A DNA stretch of 64,000 bases from Luidia sarsii (lineage: Eukaryota; Echinodermata; Asteroidea; Paxillosida; Luidiidae), in NCBI GenBank assembly GCA_949987565.1, contig OX465105.1:18341159-18405158 (forward strand), in the 5' to 3' direction. The translations under genes and the position numbers were made by a program. The notes below the pieces were generated by a model, which saw only the letters and a program-made list of their open reading frames with translations, made no database searches and had not been told where the DNA came from. Shown here one piece after another: positions 1 to 11,084 of this stretch (the first letter of the stretch is position 1; each line of letters begins with the position of its first letter).

Positions 1-92
1 CTTCTGACTGGCGCCCCCACCCCGGCAAAGTCTGGTTGACTATTTGGGAAGGCCACCATCTAAGGGCCGGATGGTAAGAGTGCTGGTACGAA
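1..92 (+). repeat. Fragment of a tRNA-derived SINE-like repeat
   Basis: The first 90 bases closely match the 5' part of the element at 40474-40614, including the shared GACTGGCGCCCCCACCCC start and the CCACCATCTAAGGG block. This copy has lost most of the tRNA-like middle and ends in an A-rich stretch. It lies just past the last exon of the minus-strand gene seen in the window, so it is probably intronic. Confidence 0.6.
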
Positions 93-247
93 AAAAAACA
101 AGTCACGGTTTTCTTTGCCAAAAGTTTTCTTTGCCATTTTTTGGCTAATATTTAGATGTGCGAGTGAGATTAGCATGAAAGCGAAGCCAAAGCCTGAGCC
201 TAAGACCTTTTTTTCGTAATGGCTTAAGAGTCTGGCTTGGGCTTTAC

Positions 248-3200
248 CGATAGTGACTGGTAACGGAGTGGTAGCGCTAGGCTGGTCTGGCACCACGCAT
301 CCCCCCTGGTCAATGACACTCTGCGCCTCCTTGGTGCTGTTGAGCGCAGTGACGGCGCAGTAGAAGACCACGTTGGCCTCGTTGGGCCGCAGCGGCTCCG
401 ATAGGACCAGCAGAGGGGTGAAGCGCTCACTCATCACCATGGCAACGGTCGGCAGCATCCGGACGGAGCCTGTCTCAAACTCAAAGAGAACATCCCCACC
501 TGGGAAAAAAAGCAAAAGATGACGAAAAAGGGAATGGAAAGACAGAAATCAGACAGACAAAATTCTACAGGATTGATGCAACATACTGTCTTACAAACAG
601 ACTAAAAATACCAATATATACAAATTTAAAGGGGCTGACTATTGTCAACCCAAACCAGTTAACACGTGGAAACTAGTTCTGATGAGACACATTTACAATC
701 ATTTAATTATCGTATTCTTCAGGCATGCAACTCTTGAATTGTAAAAAAAAGAGGAAAATGTCCGAATGAAACTGCGAGCGCGAAGCACGAAGCCCTTACG
801 GCGTGGGGTTTGGATTCTAGATGCTCTGTGGAGCATTCTGAGCAGTTTTGGACCACTTATGACTTTAAGGTGAGTGACAGATTTTAAGCTTTTTCAAGGC
901 ATACAACCAGAAATTTAATTTTTGTTTACACAAAATAAAAATTAAACATCAAAGTTTTTAACCTGATCTCAGCATGGGTTTTAAATAATAGTTAGGGGAG
1001 AAGAATTGTTTTTTCCCCATTTTGGGGGGATTATTATTATTTTTATTTTTTTTTACGGATTTTTTTTTTACGGACGAATTTTAAAAAACGCGGAAATCAG
1101 CGGATCCGCAGAAAAGTTGAATGCCTGATTCTTACAATAAACAAAAAATACAGTGCTATGCTTTTCCATAGCTGCCAACCTATCTTAAAGGAAAATGAGA
1201 AGTCTTCTGCTTAAGAAGAAAAATCACAGAGCAAACTACATAGGAATACATGTGTATTTCCAAGCCAAAAATCGGAATCTGTTGTCAAGAGCTTGTAGAA
1301 AGTGATAAAGTTTTACCCCCAAAAAAGGAAGGATTCCTCCAAAATAGGAATGGTTGGCAGCTATGCTTTTAAAAAATCCCTCCACAGATTCTAGTTTAAT
1401 AGAGTCAGATGTGAAATACTCAAGTTTTAGCCATCGTGACACAAAAGAAATCCTAGCAGAGGTTTAGGATGGATTAGGTAGAGGCAGGGATGGTTGGGAT
1501 TAATTGGGGTTGGGGTATGATCACACATACTTCCTGACGTGTCTGTGCGGTATTGTAAGTTATCGTCTGATTCAGCTGTGCAGTTCACTTGTAACGTATT
1601 CCCTTTTCCCGTGATGTCATAGGTCATCTGTCAGATAAATACGAGCAAGGAAATTAAGGGAAGGGAAAGGCGTTATAAGCTACAGGTGACAGAGGATGGT
1701 CAAAGGTCAGTTGGTAGACAGACAAGGGTGAGATCAAAAGGAAGGGCAAGCAGTAGGGAAGGGATCAAAGGAGGAAAGCTGGTAGACAGACCAGGGTGAG
1801 ATCAAAGGGAAGGACAAGCAGTAGGGAAGGGATCAAAGGAGGAAAGCTGGTAGACAGACAAGGGTGAGATCAAAGGGAAGGGAAAGCAGTAGGGAAGGGA
1901 TCAAAGGAGGAAAGCTGGTAGACAGACCAGGGTGAGATCAAAGGGAAGGGCAAGGAGTAGGGAAGGGATCAAAGGAGGAAAGCTGACAGGCAGACCAGGG
2001 TGAGATCAAAGGGAAGGGCAGGGAGTAGGGAAGGGATCAAAGGAGGAAAGCTGGTAGACAGACCAGGGTGAGATCAAACAGAATGGTAGGGAGTAGGGAA
2101 GTGATCAAAGGAGGAAAGCTGACAGGCAGACCAGGGTGAGATCAAAGGGAAGGGCAAGCAGTAGGGAAGGGATCAAAGGAGGAAAGCTGGTAGACAGACC
2201 AGGGTGAGATCAAAGGGAAGGGCAAGGAGTAGGGAAGGGATCAAAGGAGAAAATCTGGTAGACAGACCAGGGTGAGATCAAACAGAATGGTAGGGAGTAG
2301 GGAAGTGATCAAAGGAGGAAAGCTGGTAGACAGACCAGGGTGAGATCAAAGGGAAAGGCAAGCAGTAGGGAAGGGATCAAAGGAGGAAAGTTCAAAGGGA
2401 GAGGTAAAAGTGAGCTCAATATTCAGCAAATCGATTACCGTTGCAGTGTCTTCGCCGATTTGAAGACGGACGTCAGTGAATGCTAACCAGACAGTAGGGT
2501 CATCTAAATAAAACAATACAAAAATATATATATACTGGTAAGAGTGAGCTAAAGAGCCTTCTTGAAACTCAAGGCTCAATCTTTGTCTTCATCTTGGACC
2601 TCCAATTCACAGTTGAAAAACATCCAAGAATTCCTAATCAGCCTCAGAATCGACATTTAGTGATATTTGTGTCTATGAAATTAATACAAAAACTGTTGCA
2701 AACTGCTCACGGACTTAAAATCACCCGCAATACATAAATCTCAAAAGAGAAAGGTCCTGCTAGGAGCGCAACGTCAGGCCGTATAACTAAGTTCAAATCT
2801 TAATGGAAATCAACAGACTGTGTCTGCAATTTCCGGATGATCAAAATGAAGCCATAGTCAGAGCCTTTCAAGATGACTCTGCAAAATGAGTCCAGTTAGT
2901 TGAGACTTACCTTCCGAGACGCCCACAACCTCACATTTGACAGTCACATTGGAATCCTGCACGGGTTCACTGCAAGAGATGGACAGAGAGAGATCAAGTC
3001 ACTTTCGCATTCCCTAAATAAGAGCCGGTAAATCAATGCTTCAGGCAGTGTGTGGTCTGCCCATCATCAGGAGACTGCTGGATTCCGACCGAAGAATAAG
3101 CAGAGCTTGCAAAACCTACAAATCTCACGCTTAACCGAGATGAAGGTAAAATGAAATATGGTCAAATGTATTAGCCACTGTCCAGAAAATGTGTACAGAG

Positions 3201-6200
3201 AGCGTGGTAGAAGTACATGTGACTAAGCTGGCAGTTCAAACAATGCAACGCGGTTTCGTGGTGGCCTGTGCAGCATGATCAAACTCCCACGGCCGGACGC
3301 AGGGCTGGATGTACGCTTCCCTGTGTGCTGCTTTTACCGACTCGCTCAGCATGCACTGTCAACACTGGACTTATTGTCTCGGGAAAAAAAGTGACCGCGT
3401 AACTTTTCTTAGGCAGCAGTTGGCCGGTAGAAGCGACTGCTGAACTCTACAGAATTAACCGAGAGGAAAAACGTCCCAGGCTGTTCGCACTGGACTTTTA
3501 AACAGGAAAAGTTCCCATCATCTCGGTAAGTTTCACCACAAAAAAGTCCAGTGCGGACAGGGCTAAAGAATCCCCCCCCAATTTTTTTTTTTAACATGCT
3601 GGCCATCTCCTGACCTGACTCTGACTGTGATCTGTCCACTTGTAATGGCATCGCTGTTAGCCACTAGGATCCGCTCACTGCAAAGACTGACCACTGGACT
3701 CTTCTTGACTGTCACAAACCTGGAAAAGATGAACACGGAAAATAACCTCAGACCCTAAGGTGGGGCAGAGAGTAAGGGCCTAGGTCATGCGCATGGTGTC
3801 ATCCGCTAAATTTCAATTTTCAAACCAAGTGGTCTTCTCCGATGCAAGCAAGCAACGCTGCTGCTCTGATGGAGAATTTCATTTCAACTGGGCAACCAGC
3901 ACTACAGCCCTTTTCACACTACAGAGCCAATCCCAGGGGAATAAATGCCCGGGGTAAATCCCGGAGATTTTTTTTACCCCACCAACATCCCCGCAACCGT
4001 TCACACTGGACCCATTTGGTAACTAGGGGGGGACACAATTTCCCGGGAATATGCACGGTCGTTTCACGCTGGCAATCAATCCCCTGGGAATGTGTAAATG
4101 GTGGCCACACATTCTGTAGTTCCCACATAGACGCAAAAAGGTGGGGTAGGTAAAAACCTGCTGACGTTCGCACTAGTTGCTTTTCCCCGGGGAAATTGTA
4201 AAACCCCGGGGTTTTCTCCTTCTACCCTACCCCCGAGCAGGGGTAAAAAATCTTTGGCAGTGTGAATAGACTGACGGAATTCCCTGTGGAATTTTCGAGA
4301 AATCCCCGGGGACTTTCACTATGAACATCTAAACCGTGAAAAAGGGGTGAAAATGTCATATCGCCGTGAAACTAAAAAGTCACTGTGATTTCACGGTGCA
4401 TTTTACAGTAAATTCACCGTGAAAATAATTGCCTCTCTGACCTGATAAGGACATCTTCAGGTCACTATAAAGACAGTGAAAAAAGCGTGAATATCTGGGG
4501 TGGCAAGCTCCAGCCTTGAAGGATGGCTAATTCAATTACCATACAGTAGGGACCACCAGCCCCCATAGAGGTACTGTATGGTGTCCTTGTAACTCATACT
4601 GTCACTCCCAGATACTTCTAAATTGCCTCTAGCCATTTACCACCAGGAATGTGGCCTTGGAGACCACTGGTGAAAACACCGTGAAAATGACCTGGCTAAC
4701 TGTGTGCCATGAAATAGGGGTGAAAACACGGTTAATTTTCTTTTCGCGGCTAAATGACATTTTCAGCCCATTTTCACGGTTTAGATGTTCATAGTGTTTG
4801 TCTAGTGTGAAAGCCCCTTAAGGTTCAGCAAGCCCCTGATATTAGGAAGAAGGCGTAGAGGTGGGGGCGTGCCTTACCCCGTCATCCCCGCTGATGTGTT
4901 GAGGCTGAAGTAGGAGGTGGTTGCCGGGGTTGCTAGGGAGGACTCTCCCACACACTGCACCTCCACACGGCGACCTTGAACCACGATGCTGAGAACAGAA
5001 GAGGGAAGAGATTAGAAAGGAGAGCAAACAAATAACAAGAACAGACGGACAGATAGACACACATGCATAGACAGAGACAGACAGATAATTAGACAAACAA
5101 GCAGAAATACAGACAGATGACAGAAAGGTGAACTAATTGACAGAAAGACAAATTGGTAGACAAATAAACTGAAAGACAGAAGACAGACAGGTGAACAGAT
5201 AAGCATACAGACAGAAAAACAGATGGTCTGAGATAATGGGCAGACAAACAGACGGAATTACAGACAGACACAGGCAAGTAGGCAGGTATCAAACAGACAG
5301 AGTGGAGGGAAAGAGCCGACAGACAGACGGACCTCATCTCACATCACCCCACCAAACTGCATCTCATCTGACCTCTTTCCATCCAACAGCAGGTGAACTG
5401 CCAAGGTCAAGGATTGCATTGCAAATGGACTCACTCAAATGACACCTGGCCCACTGTGATGCCATTGCGTAGAGGCAGGACGGAGCTTGCAAGTGTCAGG
5501 ACTGCATCGCCCGGAGTGTAAGGCGTTAAGGTCATGCAAGACACATCCACCTGTCGCGTAAAAGAATGGATCATCAATAATTATTATTATTATTATTTCT
5601 GGTTTATTTGAATGTTTATAGCAGTCCATAAAATGAATAAAAAAACAGCTTAAATAAAAACATAAATTAGAATTTCCATTTTTTTTTTAAATATCCAATT
5701 AATACTACTGGAAAGTGGAAGAATCTAATCCAATAATACAGGAATCCAATCAATACTTCTTGGGAGAAGCATTCTGCATTTGTAAGTACTGTACATGTAG
5801 TTTCAAAAATTTGGAGGGCCTGATGTTTCGATCCTGGCAGGACTTTTCTCAAAGGTCCTTATTTGTGATATTCGCTTTTTGGTCATTTTAGTCAGTAAGC
5901 AGTTACAACATTTTTGTATAATACTTTAAAATGTTTTACTTAAAGCACTGCAATATAAAATTGTTACGACTTACATCTTCGTCAAAGGTGCCCCCATCCA
6001 CTGTCGCTCCGTCGGTCACATTGTAGAGGTCAAAGTACACCGGGAGGTTTCCGGAGTTGACGTTGAGGGTGAAGACGAAGGACTGAGAAGTACTGGTTGT
6101 CTGGTTGGAGCCCACATTCACCCTGCCTTGAATTTCTGCGGGTTTTTTTTTTTTTTTTTAGAAAAGGGGACTTGAATGTCATACACGCTGAGTGCCTGAC

Positions 6201-6995
6201 ACATCCATACTAATAATTATCATTACTAGCAGGATGACAGTGACAATGACAACGACACGGACATCAATGACAACAACAATGACGACACCGAAAACAACAA
6301 CAAAGAGGACAATGACAGCGATGATGTCAACAACAATGACAACACCGAAAATGACGATGACAAGACAACGACAAAGTCACTGAGTGGACACTTTTGTAAA
6401 CAGTGCCTAATCTAGTCTAGATAGTATTTACTATTTATTACTAGTATTAGTAATTAATAGTACTAGTAAGTATTACTAGTACTGTAGTACTAGTACTAGT
6501 AGTAGTACTACAATTACTAGTTAGTACTGTAGTAAGTAGTAGTTGCGGTAACCGTAACCCTCATCCTCCCTCAGGTCTCCAACCCTCGGGAGGATGTTAT
6601 CACAACTATCCTTAATCTACTGTGGAAAGGTGAATTTTGCAGGCTTAAAAGCAATTTGCATGGAGTAAAATGTCCAAACCTGTAGATTTTAAAAAATACT
6701 GTCCGTAAATAATATTAATAATTATAATTAGTCCGAGTAACTTGGACCCGACAAGTCACCCTTTTTTTTTCATCGAATTTAGAAATTTGGATAAATAAAG
6801 GGTGACTTGTCGGGTCCAAGTTACTCGGACTATACTTCAACACGCCTGAATCCATTATATTATTTTTCCAAAATATTAAAATGACACTGAATTGAAAGAA
6901 TTTAAGAAAACGATCAGACTTTTACCTTGACTTTCAGCAATCCGACATACGAGCAGGGAAGCTGCAAGGTATTTCCACACGGCAAGGGTGATCAT
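248..6995 (-). CDS. Secreted or cell-surface protein of unknown family, 3' end outside window
   Basis: Nine exons read on the minus strand: 6995-6926, 6135-5975, 5550-5435, 4988-4878, 3719-3615, 2969-2911, 2503-2439, 1627-1531 and 499-248. All have GT/AG borders and compatible phases, giving about 345 residues so far. The start at 6995 is chosen because MITLAVWKYLAASLLVC is a typical signal peptide. The mature part has no Lys/Arg-rich or hydrophobic stretch long enough for a membrane span. It looks like repeated beta-sandwich modules, with a recurring strand [VL]-x-V-x-C (VDVSC, VEVQC, VTVKC, LQVNC) and many N-glycosylation sequons. Most exons are 59-116 bases and exon 9 is larger. I do not recognise the family; extracellular location is inferred. 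The coding sequence continues left of the window, so a membrane anchor could follow. Exon 5 has the least certain donor, picked because only that GT keeps the frame. Confidence 0.7.
500..1530. other. Intron 8 of the minus-strand gene
   Basis: About 1 kb of AT-rich sequence between two exons. It holds T/A homopolymer stretches (1030-1070) and no further coding exon that I can support. Confidence 0.55.
1690..2400. repeat. Minisatellite, 68-bp unit, about 10 copies
   Basis: Tandem copies of a purine-rich unit containing GGGATCAAAGGAGGAAAGCT; successive copies start at 1761, 1829 and 1897, so the period is exactly 68. Two sub-variants alternate (AAGGGAAGGGCAAG versus AACAGAATGGTAGG), suggesting higher-order duplication. 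It lies within intron 7 of the minus-strand gene. Confidence 0.9.
2690..2785. repeat. Fragment of dispersed fold-back repeat FB
   Basis: Contains the FB signature in degenerate form (TGTTGCAAACTGCTCA, AAAGGTCCTGCTAGGA, AACGTCAGGCC). See the copy at 49735-50222 for a description of the family. Confidence 0.55.
3908..4816. mobile_element. Inverted-repeat element interrupted by a second element
   Basis: The left edge near 3908 (GCCCTTTTCACACTACAGAG) and the right edge near 4816 (CTAGTGTGAAAGCCCCTT) are approximate inverted repeats. Inside each edge lie matching runs rich in CCCCGGGG. The element at 4317-4796 sits inside it. No transposase sequence is visible. The outer boundaries are approximate. 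Confidence 0.45.
4317..4796. mobile_element. CACTA-like MITE with 26-bp terminal inverted repeats
   Basis: The left end CACTATGAACATCTAAACCG is mirrored by CGGTTTAGATGTTCATAGTG at the right end. A 3-base TTT flanks both sides (4314-4316 and 4797-4799). A CACTA terminus with a 3-bp target duplication fits the CACTA/EnSpm group. No coding capacity is seen. Confidence 0.6.
5005..5340. repeat. Degenerate (CAGA)n tetranucleotide microsatellite
   Basis: Runs of ACAGACAGACAGAT with point changes. Open frames here, such as runs of CLSVCLS on the minus strand, are products of the repeat. Lies in intron 3 of the minus-strand gene. Confidence 0.85.
5796..5922. repeat. Copy of dispersed fold-back repeat FB
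   Basis: Shows GGGCCTGATGTTTCGATCC, GGACTTTTCTCAAAGG and the tail CATTTTAGTCAGTAAGCAG. Intron 2 of the minus-strand gene. Confidence 0.7.
6190..6380. repeat. Degenerate (ATGACAACA)n repeat
   Basis: Imperfect tandem runs of ATGACAACAACA and relatives in intron 1 of the minus-strand gene; they create a Thr/Met-rich frame that is not a gene. Confidence 0.75.
6415..6545. repeat. TACTAG-type simple repeat
   Basis: Runs of AGTACTAGTAGTACTA in both orientations; low-complexity, self-complementary DNA. Confidence 0.75.
6731..6830. mobile_element. 100-bp hairpin MITE flanked by TA
   Basis: Almost fully palindromic: GTCCGAGTAACTTGGACCCG at the left is complemented at the right. The dinucleotide TA lies at 6729-6730 and 6831-6832. 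A related copy is at 49566-49655. TA target duplication fits Tc1/mariner-type non-autonomous elements. Confidence 0.7.
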
Positions 6996-7616
6996 GGGTG
7001 CTTTGTTCCTCTCATCGTCTGCGTCCAAATTAAATTAATTAATAATCATTAATTGACTTCACAGCATCAACAACCATCGATGTCCATGACAACGCGCGTA
7101 ATCAGAATCAGTTTCGAGCGACTTAATTTCTCATCTTCGGCCGTCAAGTCAGCCTCAGAAAACAGCTTCGAAACGGAATTCTGCTCCGGAACTAAATCGA
7201 GAACCAACCGTAATCATCCGACTTCAAAACAAGAAATTATCGACGTTAATTGCTGTAGCGAGTTGTACTAGAATTTCGACTGTACTGCACCAATGTATTG
7301 ATCAAAATGGGACTGGTTTTTTTTTCAAGCGCATTGTTGAGTTGTTGGACTCTATGTAAACTATGGAGGGCGCCCTTTACGGACAGCGGGTTATACTTCC
7401 CTATGACTTTTGATTGATAGAAATAGCTCATTATAAAAAAAAAAATATACAGCTACATTTCAAACAAATCAACATTTAAGACAGAAACAACAACATTCAA
7501 TGAACGTTTCCAAACAATTTTAGGGGATTTCATTAATTGGATAATGAGACAGCGCACTAGCACCCCCTTCACAAGACGGTACATGTATTATCTAATCGGT
7601 TTTATCTCCATACATT
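6996..7616. other. 5' flank of the minus-strand gene, no further gene seen
   Basis: Should contain the promoter and 5' UTR of the gene starting at 6995. I see AT-rich stretches (TTAATTAATAATCATTAATT near 7035) but no TATA box or other site that I can place with confidence. Confidence 0.4.
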
Positions 7617-7735
7617 TTTAAAAGTTCGAGATGGAGGGCCTGACGTTTCGATCCTAGCAGGACCTTTCTTGAGAAAGGTCCTGTTGTCATTTTAGTCAGT
7701 GAGCAATTGCAGCTAACGCTTTTTGTATTAACTCC
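7617..7735. repeat. Copy of dispersed fold-back repeat FB
   Basis: GAGGGCCTGACGTTTCGATC followed by a fold-back AAAGGTCC segment and the GTCATTTTAGTCAGTGAGCA tail, just outside the tRNA array. Confidence 0.75.
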
Positions 7736-7795
7736 ATTAATTGTATGAGTCTCGCGACGCATATTTTTTAAAGAGCGCGCCGGCTTGAGTTGGTT

Positions 7796-7871
7796 GCCCT
7801 GATCGTCTAGTGGTTAGGACATTGCGTTGTGGTCGCAATAACCTAGGTTCGAATCTTGCATGGTCACGGCA
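7796..7871 (+). pseudogene. tRNA-His pseudogene at the left edge of the array
   Basis: Same body and GTG anticodon as the intact copies. Base 4 of the acceptor stem is changed (GCCC for GCCG), and four extra bases interrupt the 3' half of the T arm (AATCTTGCATGG). Confidence 0.85.
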
Positions 7872-7972
7872 GAAATCTGATGTTTTATTTTATTTATGCA
7901 CAATCATTTTAATTTCTATTCATTTTTGTCTGCAAAGATGTTAACATTGTTGACTCGACAATCTACCGTACA

Positions 7973-8044
7973 GCCGTGATCGTCTAGTGGTTAGGACATT
8001 GCGTTGTGGTCGCAATAACCCAGGTTCGAATCCTGGTCACGGCA
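7973..8044 (+). tRNA. tRNA-His (GTG)
   Basis: A 72-base cloverleaf. The acceptor stem pairs GCCGTGA with TCACGGC plus discriminator A. The anticodon stem pairs ATTGC with GCAAT around a loop with GTG. The T arm pairs CCAGG with CCTGG around TTCGAAT. Box A (GTCTAGTGGTT region) and box B (GGTTCGAATCC) are intact. Histidine tRNAs receive an extra 5' G after transcription, so its absence here is normal. First intact gene of the plus-strand arm. Confidence 0.97.
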
Positions 8045-8142
8045 GAGGTTTTTGCTTTCTTTTTATTTATACACAATTTGAATTCTTATTTATTTATTTC
8101 TGCAAAGATTTCAACATTGTTGACTTGACAGTCGTCCGTACA

Positions 8143-8214
8143 GCCGTGATCGTCTAGTGGTTAGGACATTGCGTTGTGGTCGCAATAACCCAGGTTCGAA
8201 TCCTGGTCACGGCA
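8143..8214 (+). tRNA. tRNA-His (GTG)
   Basis: Identical in sequence to the gene at 7973; followed by a T run, the usual RNA polymerase III stop. The upstream spacer carries the shared CATTGTTGAC and GTCCGTACA motifs. Confidence 0.97.
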
Positions 8215-8312
8215 GATTTTTTTTTTAAAATTAATTCACATTATAATTTGAATTTCTATTGATTTCTACATGCAGAGATGTTAACATTGTTGACTCGACA
8301 ATCGTCCGTACA

Positions 8313-8384
8313 GCCGTGATCGTCTAGTGGTTAGGACATTGCGTTGTGGTCGCAATAACCCAGGTTCGAATCCTGGTCACGGCA
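8313..8384 (+). tRNA. tRNA-His (GTG)
   Basis: Identical cloverleaf; the downstream TTTTATTTTATT can end transcription. Confidence 0.97.
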
Positions 8385-8485
8385 GAAATCTGATGTTTTA
8401 TTTTATTTATGCACAATAATTTGAATTTCTATTCATTTTTGTCTGCAAAGATGTTAACATTGTTGACTCAACAATCGTCCGTACA

Positions 8486-8557
8486 GCCGTGATCGTCTAG
8501 TGGTTAGGACATTGCGTTGTGGTCGCAATAACCCAGGTTCGAATCCTGGTCACGGCA
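8486..8557 (+). tRNA. tRNA-His (GTG)
   Basis: Identical cloverleaf; unit spacing to the previous copy is 173 bases. Confidence 0.97.
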
Positions 8558-8658
8558 GAAATCTGATGTTTTATTTTATTTATGCACAATAATTTGAATT
8601 TCTATTCATTTTTGTCTGCAAAGATGTTAACATTGTTGACTCGACAGTCGTCCGTACA

Positions 8659-8730
8659 GCCGTGATCGTCTAGTGGTTAGGACATTGCGTTGTGGTCGCA
8701 ATAACCTAGGTTCGAATCCTGGTCACGGCA
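8659..8730 (+). tRNA. tRNA-His (GTG), T-arm variant
   Basis: One change in the T stem (CTAGG for CCAGG) gives a T-G wobble pair and should still fold. Followed by a long T run. Confidence 0.93.
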
Positions 8731-8826
8731 GATTTTTTTTTTTATTAATTCACATTATAATTTGAATTTCTATTGATTTCTATATGCAGAGATGTTAACA
8801 TTGTTGACTCGACAATCGTCCGTACA

Positions 8827-8898
8827 GCCGTGATCGTCTAGTGGTTAGGACATTGCGTTGTGGTCGCAATAACCCAGGTTCGAATCCTGGTCACGGCA
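8827..8898 (+). tRNA. tRNA-His (GTG)
   Basis: Identical cloverleaf followed by a TATATA and T-rich spacer. Confidence 0.97.
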
Positions 8899-9000
8899 GA
8901 TATATATATTTTTTTAAATTAATACAAATTATAATTTGAATTTCTATTGATTTCTATATGCAGAGATGTTAACATTGTTGACTCGACAGTCGTCCGTACA

Positions 9001-9072
9001 GCCGTGATCGTCTAGTGGTTAGGACATTGCGTTGTGGTCGCAATAACCCAGGTTCGAATCCTGGTCACGGCA
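9001..9072 (+). tRNA. tRNA-His (GTG)
   Basis: Identical cloverleaf; unit spacing 174. Confidence 0.97.
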
Positions 9073-9172
9073 GATATATATATTTTTTAATTAATACACA
9101 TTATAATTTGAATTTCTATTGATTTCTATATGCAGAGATGTTAACATTGTTGACTCGACAATCGTCCGTACA

Positions 9173-9244
9173 GCCGTGATCGTCTAGTGGTTAGGACATT
9201 GCGTTGTGGTCGCAATAACCCAGGTTCGAATCCTGGTCACGGCA
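9173..9244 (+). tRNA. tRNA-His (GTG), last of plus-strand arm
   Basis: Identical cloverleaf. The next copy downstream is on the opposite strand, so this gene faces the centre of the array. Confidence 0.97.
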
Positions 9245-9428
9245 GAGAACTTTGTTTTTATACACATCTTAATATTTGGAATGCATTATATATTTTCTGT
9301 CTGCAAATATTTTATTTATTTTTATTTCATTTTTAGTAAAATCTCAGCATCTTTGAAGACAGAAATAGATAAGAATTCAAATTATAAAATTTGTGTAGTC
9401 CCATAAATTAAAAGAAACCAAAGATCTC

Positions 9429-9503
9429 TGCCGTGACCAGGATTCGAACCTGGGTTATTGCTACCACAACGCAATGTCCTAACCACTAGACGATCATCAC
9501 GGC
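9429..9503 (-). pseudogene. tRNA-His pseudogene at the array centre
   Basis: Three extra bases in the 5' acceptor/D region, and a change at the base of the anticodon stem (GCTACC for GCGACC on the plus strand) that breaks a pair. The anticodon still reads GTG. Confidence 0.8.
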
Positions 9504-9621
9504 TGTGCGGAAAATTAATAATTGTCGAGTGAACAATGTTAAAATATTTGCAGACAGAAATAAATAAATAAGAATTCAAATGTATATTCAAGTGTATAAA
9601 TAAAAAGAAAACAAATATGTC

Positions 9622-9697
9622 TGCCGTGACCAGGATTCGAACCTGGCTTATAAATTGCGACCACAACGCAATGTCCTAACGACTAGACGATCACGGC
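9622..9697 (-). pseudogene. tRNA-His pseudogene near the array centre
   Basis: Four extra bases lie between the anticodon stem and T arm (CTTATAAATTGC on the plus strand), and the D region has a base change (ACGACTAG). Not expected to fold normally. Confidence 0.8.
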
Positions 9698-9788
9698 TAT
9701 GCGATGATTTACAAGTAAAATAATGTTAAAATCTTTGCAGACAGAAATAGATAAAACTTCAAATGATTGTTAAAAAAAAAAAGATTTC

Positions 9789-9860
9789 TGCCGTGACCAG
9801 GATTCGAACCTGGGTTATTGCGACCACAACGCAATGTCCTAACCACTAGACGATCACGGC
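9789..9860 (-). tRNA. tRNA-His (GTG)
   Basis: Exact reverse complement of the plus-strand genes; a T run follows its 3' end (A run at 9770-9782 on the plus strand). Confidence 0.97.
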
Positions 9861-9962
9861 TGTACGGACGATTGTCGAGTCAACAATGTTAACATCTCTG
9901 CATATAGAAATCAATAGAAATTCAAATTATAATGTGTATTAAATAAAAAATAAAAAAATATC

Positions 9963-10034
9963 TGCCGTGACCAGGATTCGAACCTGGGTTATTGCGACCA
10001 CAACGCAATGTCCTAACCACTAGACGATCACGGC
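9963..10034 (-). tRNA. tRNA-His (GTG)
   Basis: Identical cloverleaf; the 5' flank carries the same TGTACGGACGATTGTCGAG block (plus-strand reading) as the other minus-strand genes. Confidence 0.97.
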
Positions 10035-10135
10035 TGTACGGACGATTGTCGAGTCAACAATGTTAACATCTCTGCATATAGAAATCAATAGAAATTCAAA
10101 TTATAATTTGTATTAATTTAAAAAAAAAAAATATC

Positions 10136-10207
10136 TGCCGTGACCAGGATTCGAACCTGGGTTATTGCGACCACAACGCAATGTCCTAACCACTAGACGA
10201 TCACGGC
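10136..10207 (-). tRNA. tRNA-His (GTG)
   Basis: Identical cloverleaf; its 5' flank diverges (CTATGCTATGATTTACAAG on the plus strand). Confidence 0.97.
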
Positions 10208-10306
10208 TATGCTATGATTTACAAGTAAACAATGTTAAAATATTTTCAGACAGAAATAGATAAAACTTCAAATGATTGTTAAAATAAAATAAAAAATAAA
10301 GATTTC

Positions 10307-10378
10307 TGCCGTGACCAGGATTCGAACCTGGGTTATTGCGACCACAACGCAATGTCCTAACCACTAGACGATCACGGC
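10307..10378 (-). tRNA. tRNA-His (GTG)
   Basis: Identical cloverleaf; spacing 171. Confidence 0.97.
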
Positions 10379-10476
10379 TGTACGGTTGATTGTCAAGTCA
10401 ACAATGTTGAAATTTTTGCAGAAATAAATGAATAAGAATTCAAATTGTGTATAAATAAAAAGAAAGCAAAAACCTC

Positions 10477-10548
10477 TGCCGTGACCAGGATTCGAACCTG
10501 GGTTATTGCGACCACAACGCAATGTCCTAACCACTAGACGATCACGGC
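10477..10548 (-). tRNA. tRNA-His (GTG)
   Basis: Identical cloverleaf; spacing 170. Confidence 0.97.
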
Positions 10549-10654
10549 TGTACGGTAGATTGTCGAGTCAACAATGTTGAAATCTTGGCAGACAGAAATA
10601 AATAAGAATTTAAATTGTTAATGTGAATAAATAAATTTAAAAAAAAATGTTTTC

Positions 10655-10726
10655 TGCCGTGACCAGGATTCGAACCTGGGTTATTGCGACCACAACGCAA
10701 TGTCCTAACCACTAGACGATCACGGC
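10655..10726 (-). tRNA. tRNA-His (GTG)
   Basis: Identical cloverleaf. Its spacer and that of the next unit are close to identical, pointing to a recent duplication. Confidence 0.97.
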
Positions 10727-10836
10727 TGTACGGTAGATTGTCGAGTCAACAATGTTGAAATCTTTGCAGACAGAAATAAATAAGAATTTAAATTGCTAAT
10801 GTGAATAAATAAAAAAAAATTTAAAAAAATGTTTTC

Positions 10837-10908
10837 TGCCGTGACCAGGATTCGAACCTGGGTTATTGCGACCACAACGCAATGTCCTAACCACTAGACG
10901 ATCACGGC
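10837..10908 (-). tRNA. tRNA-His (GTG)
   Basis: Identical cloverleaf; spacing 182, slightly longer because of an A-rich insertion in the spacer. Confidence 0.97.
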
Positions 10909-11012
10909 TGTACGGACGATTGTCGAGTCAACAATGTTGAAATCTTTGCAGAAATAAATAAATAAGAATTCAAATTACTAATATGTGTAAATAAAAAGAA
11001 CGCAGTCATCTC

Positions 11013-11084
11013 TGCCGTGACCAGGATTCGAACCTGGGTTATTGCGACCACAACGCAATGTCCTAACCACTAGACGATCACGGC
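11013..11084 (-). tRNA. tRNA-His (GTG)
   Basis: Identical cloverleaf; the spacer is nearly identical to that of the following unit. Confidence 0.97.

Noticed and set aside
9206..9666. Open frames of 66 and 94 codons within the tRNA array
   Set aside because: They read through tRNA genes and AT-rich spacers; the translated tRNA parts are not protein.
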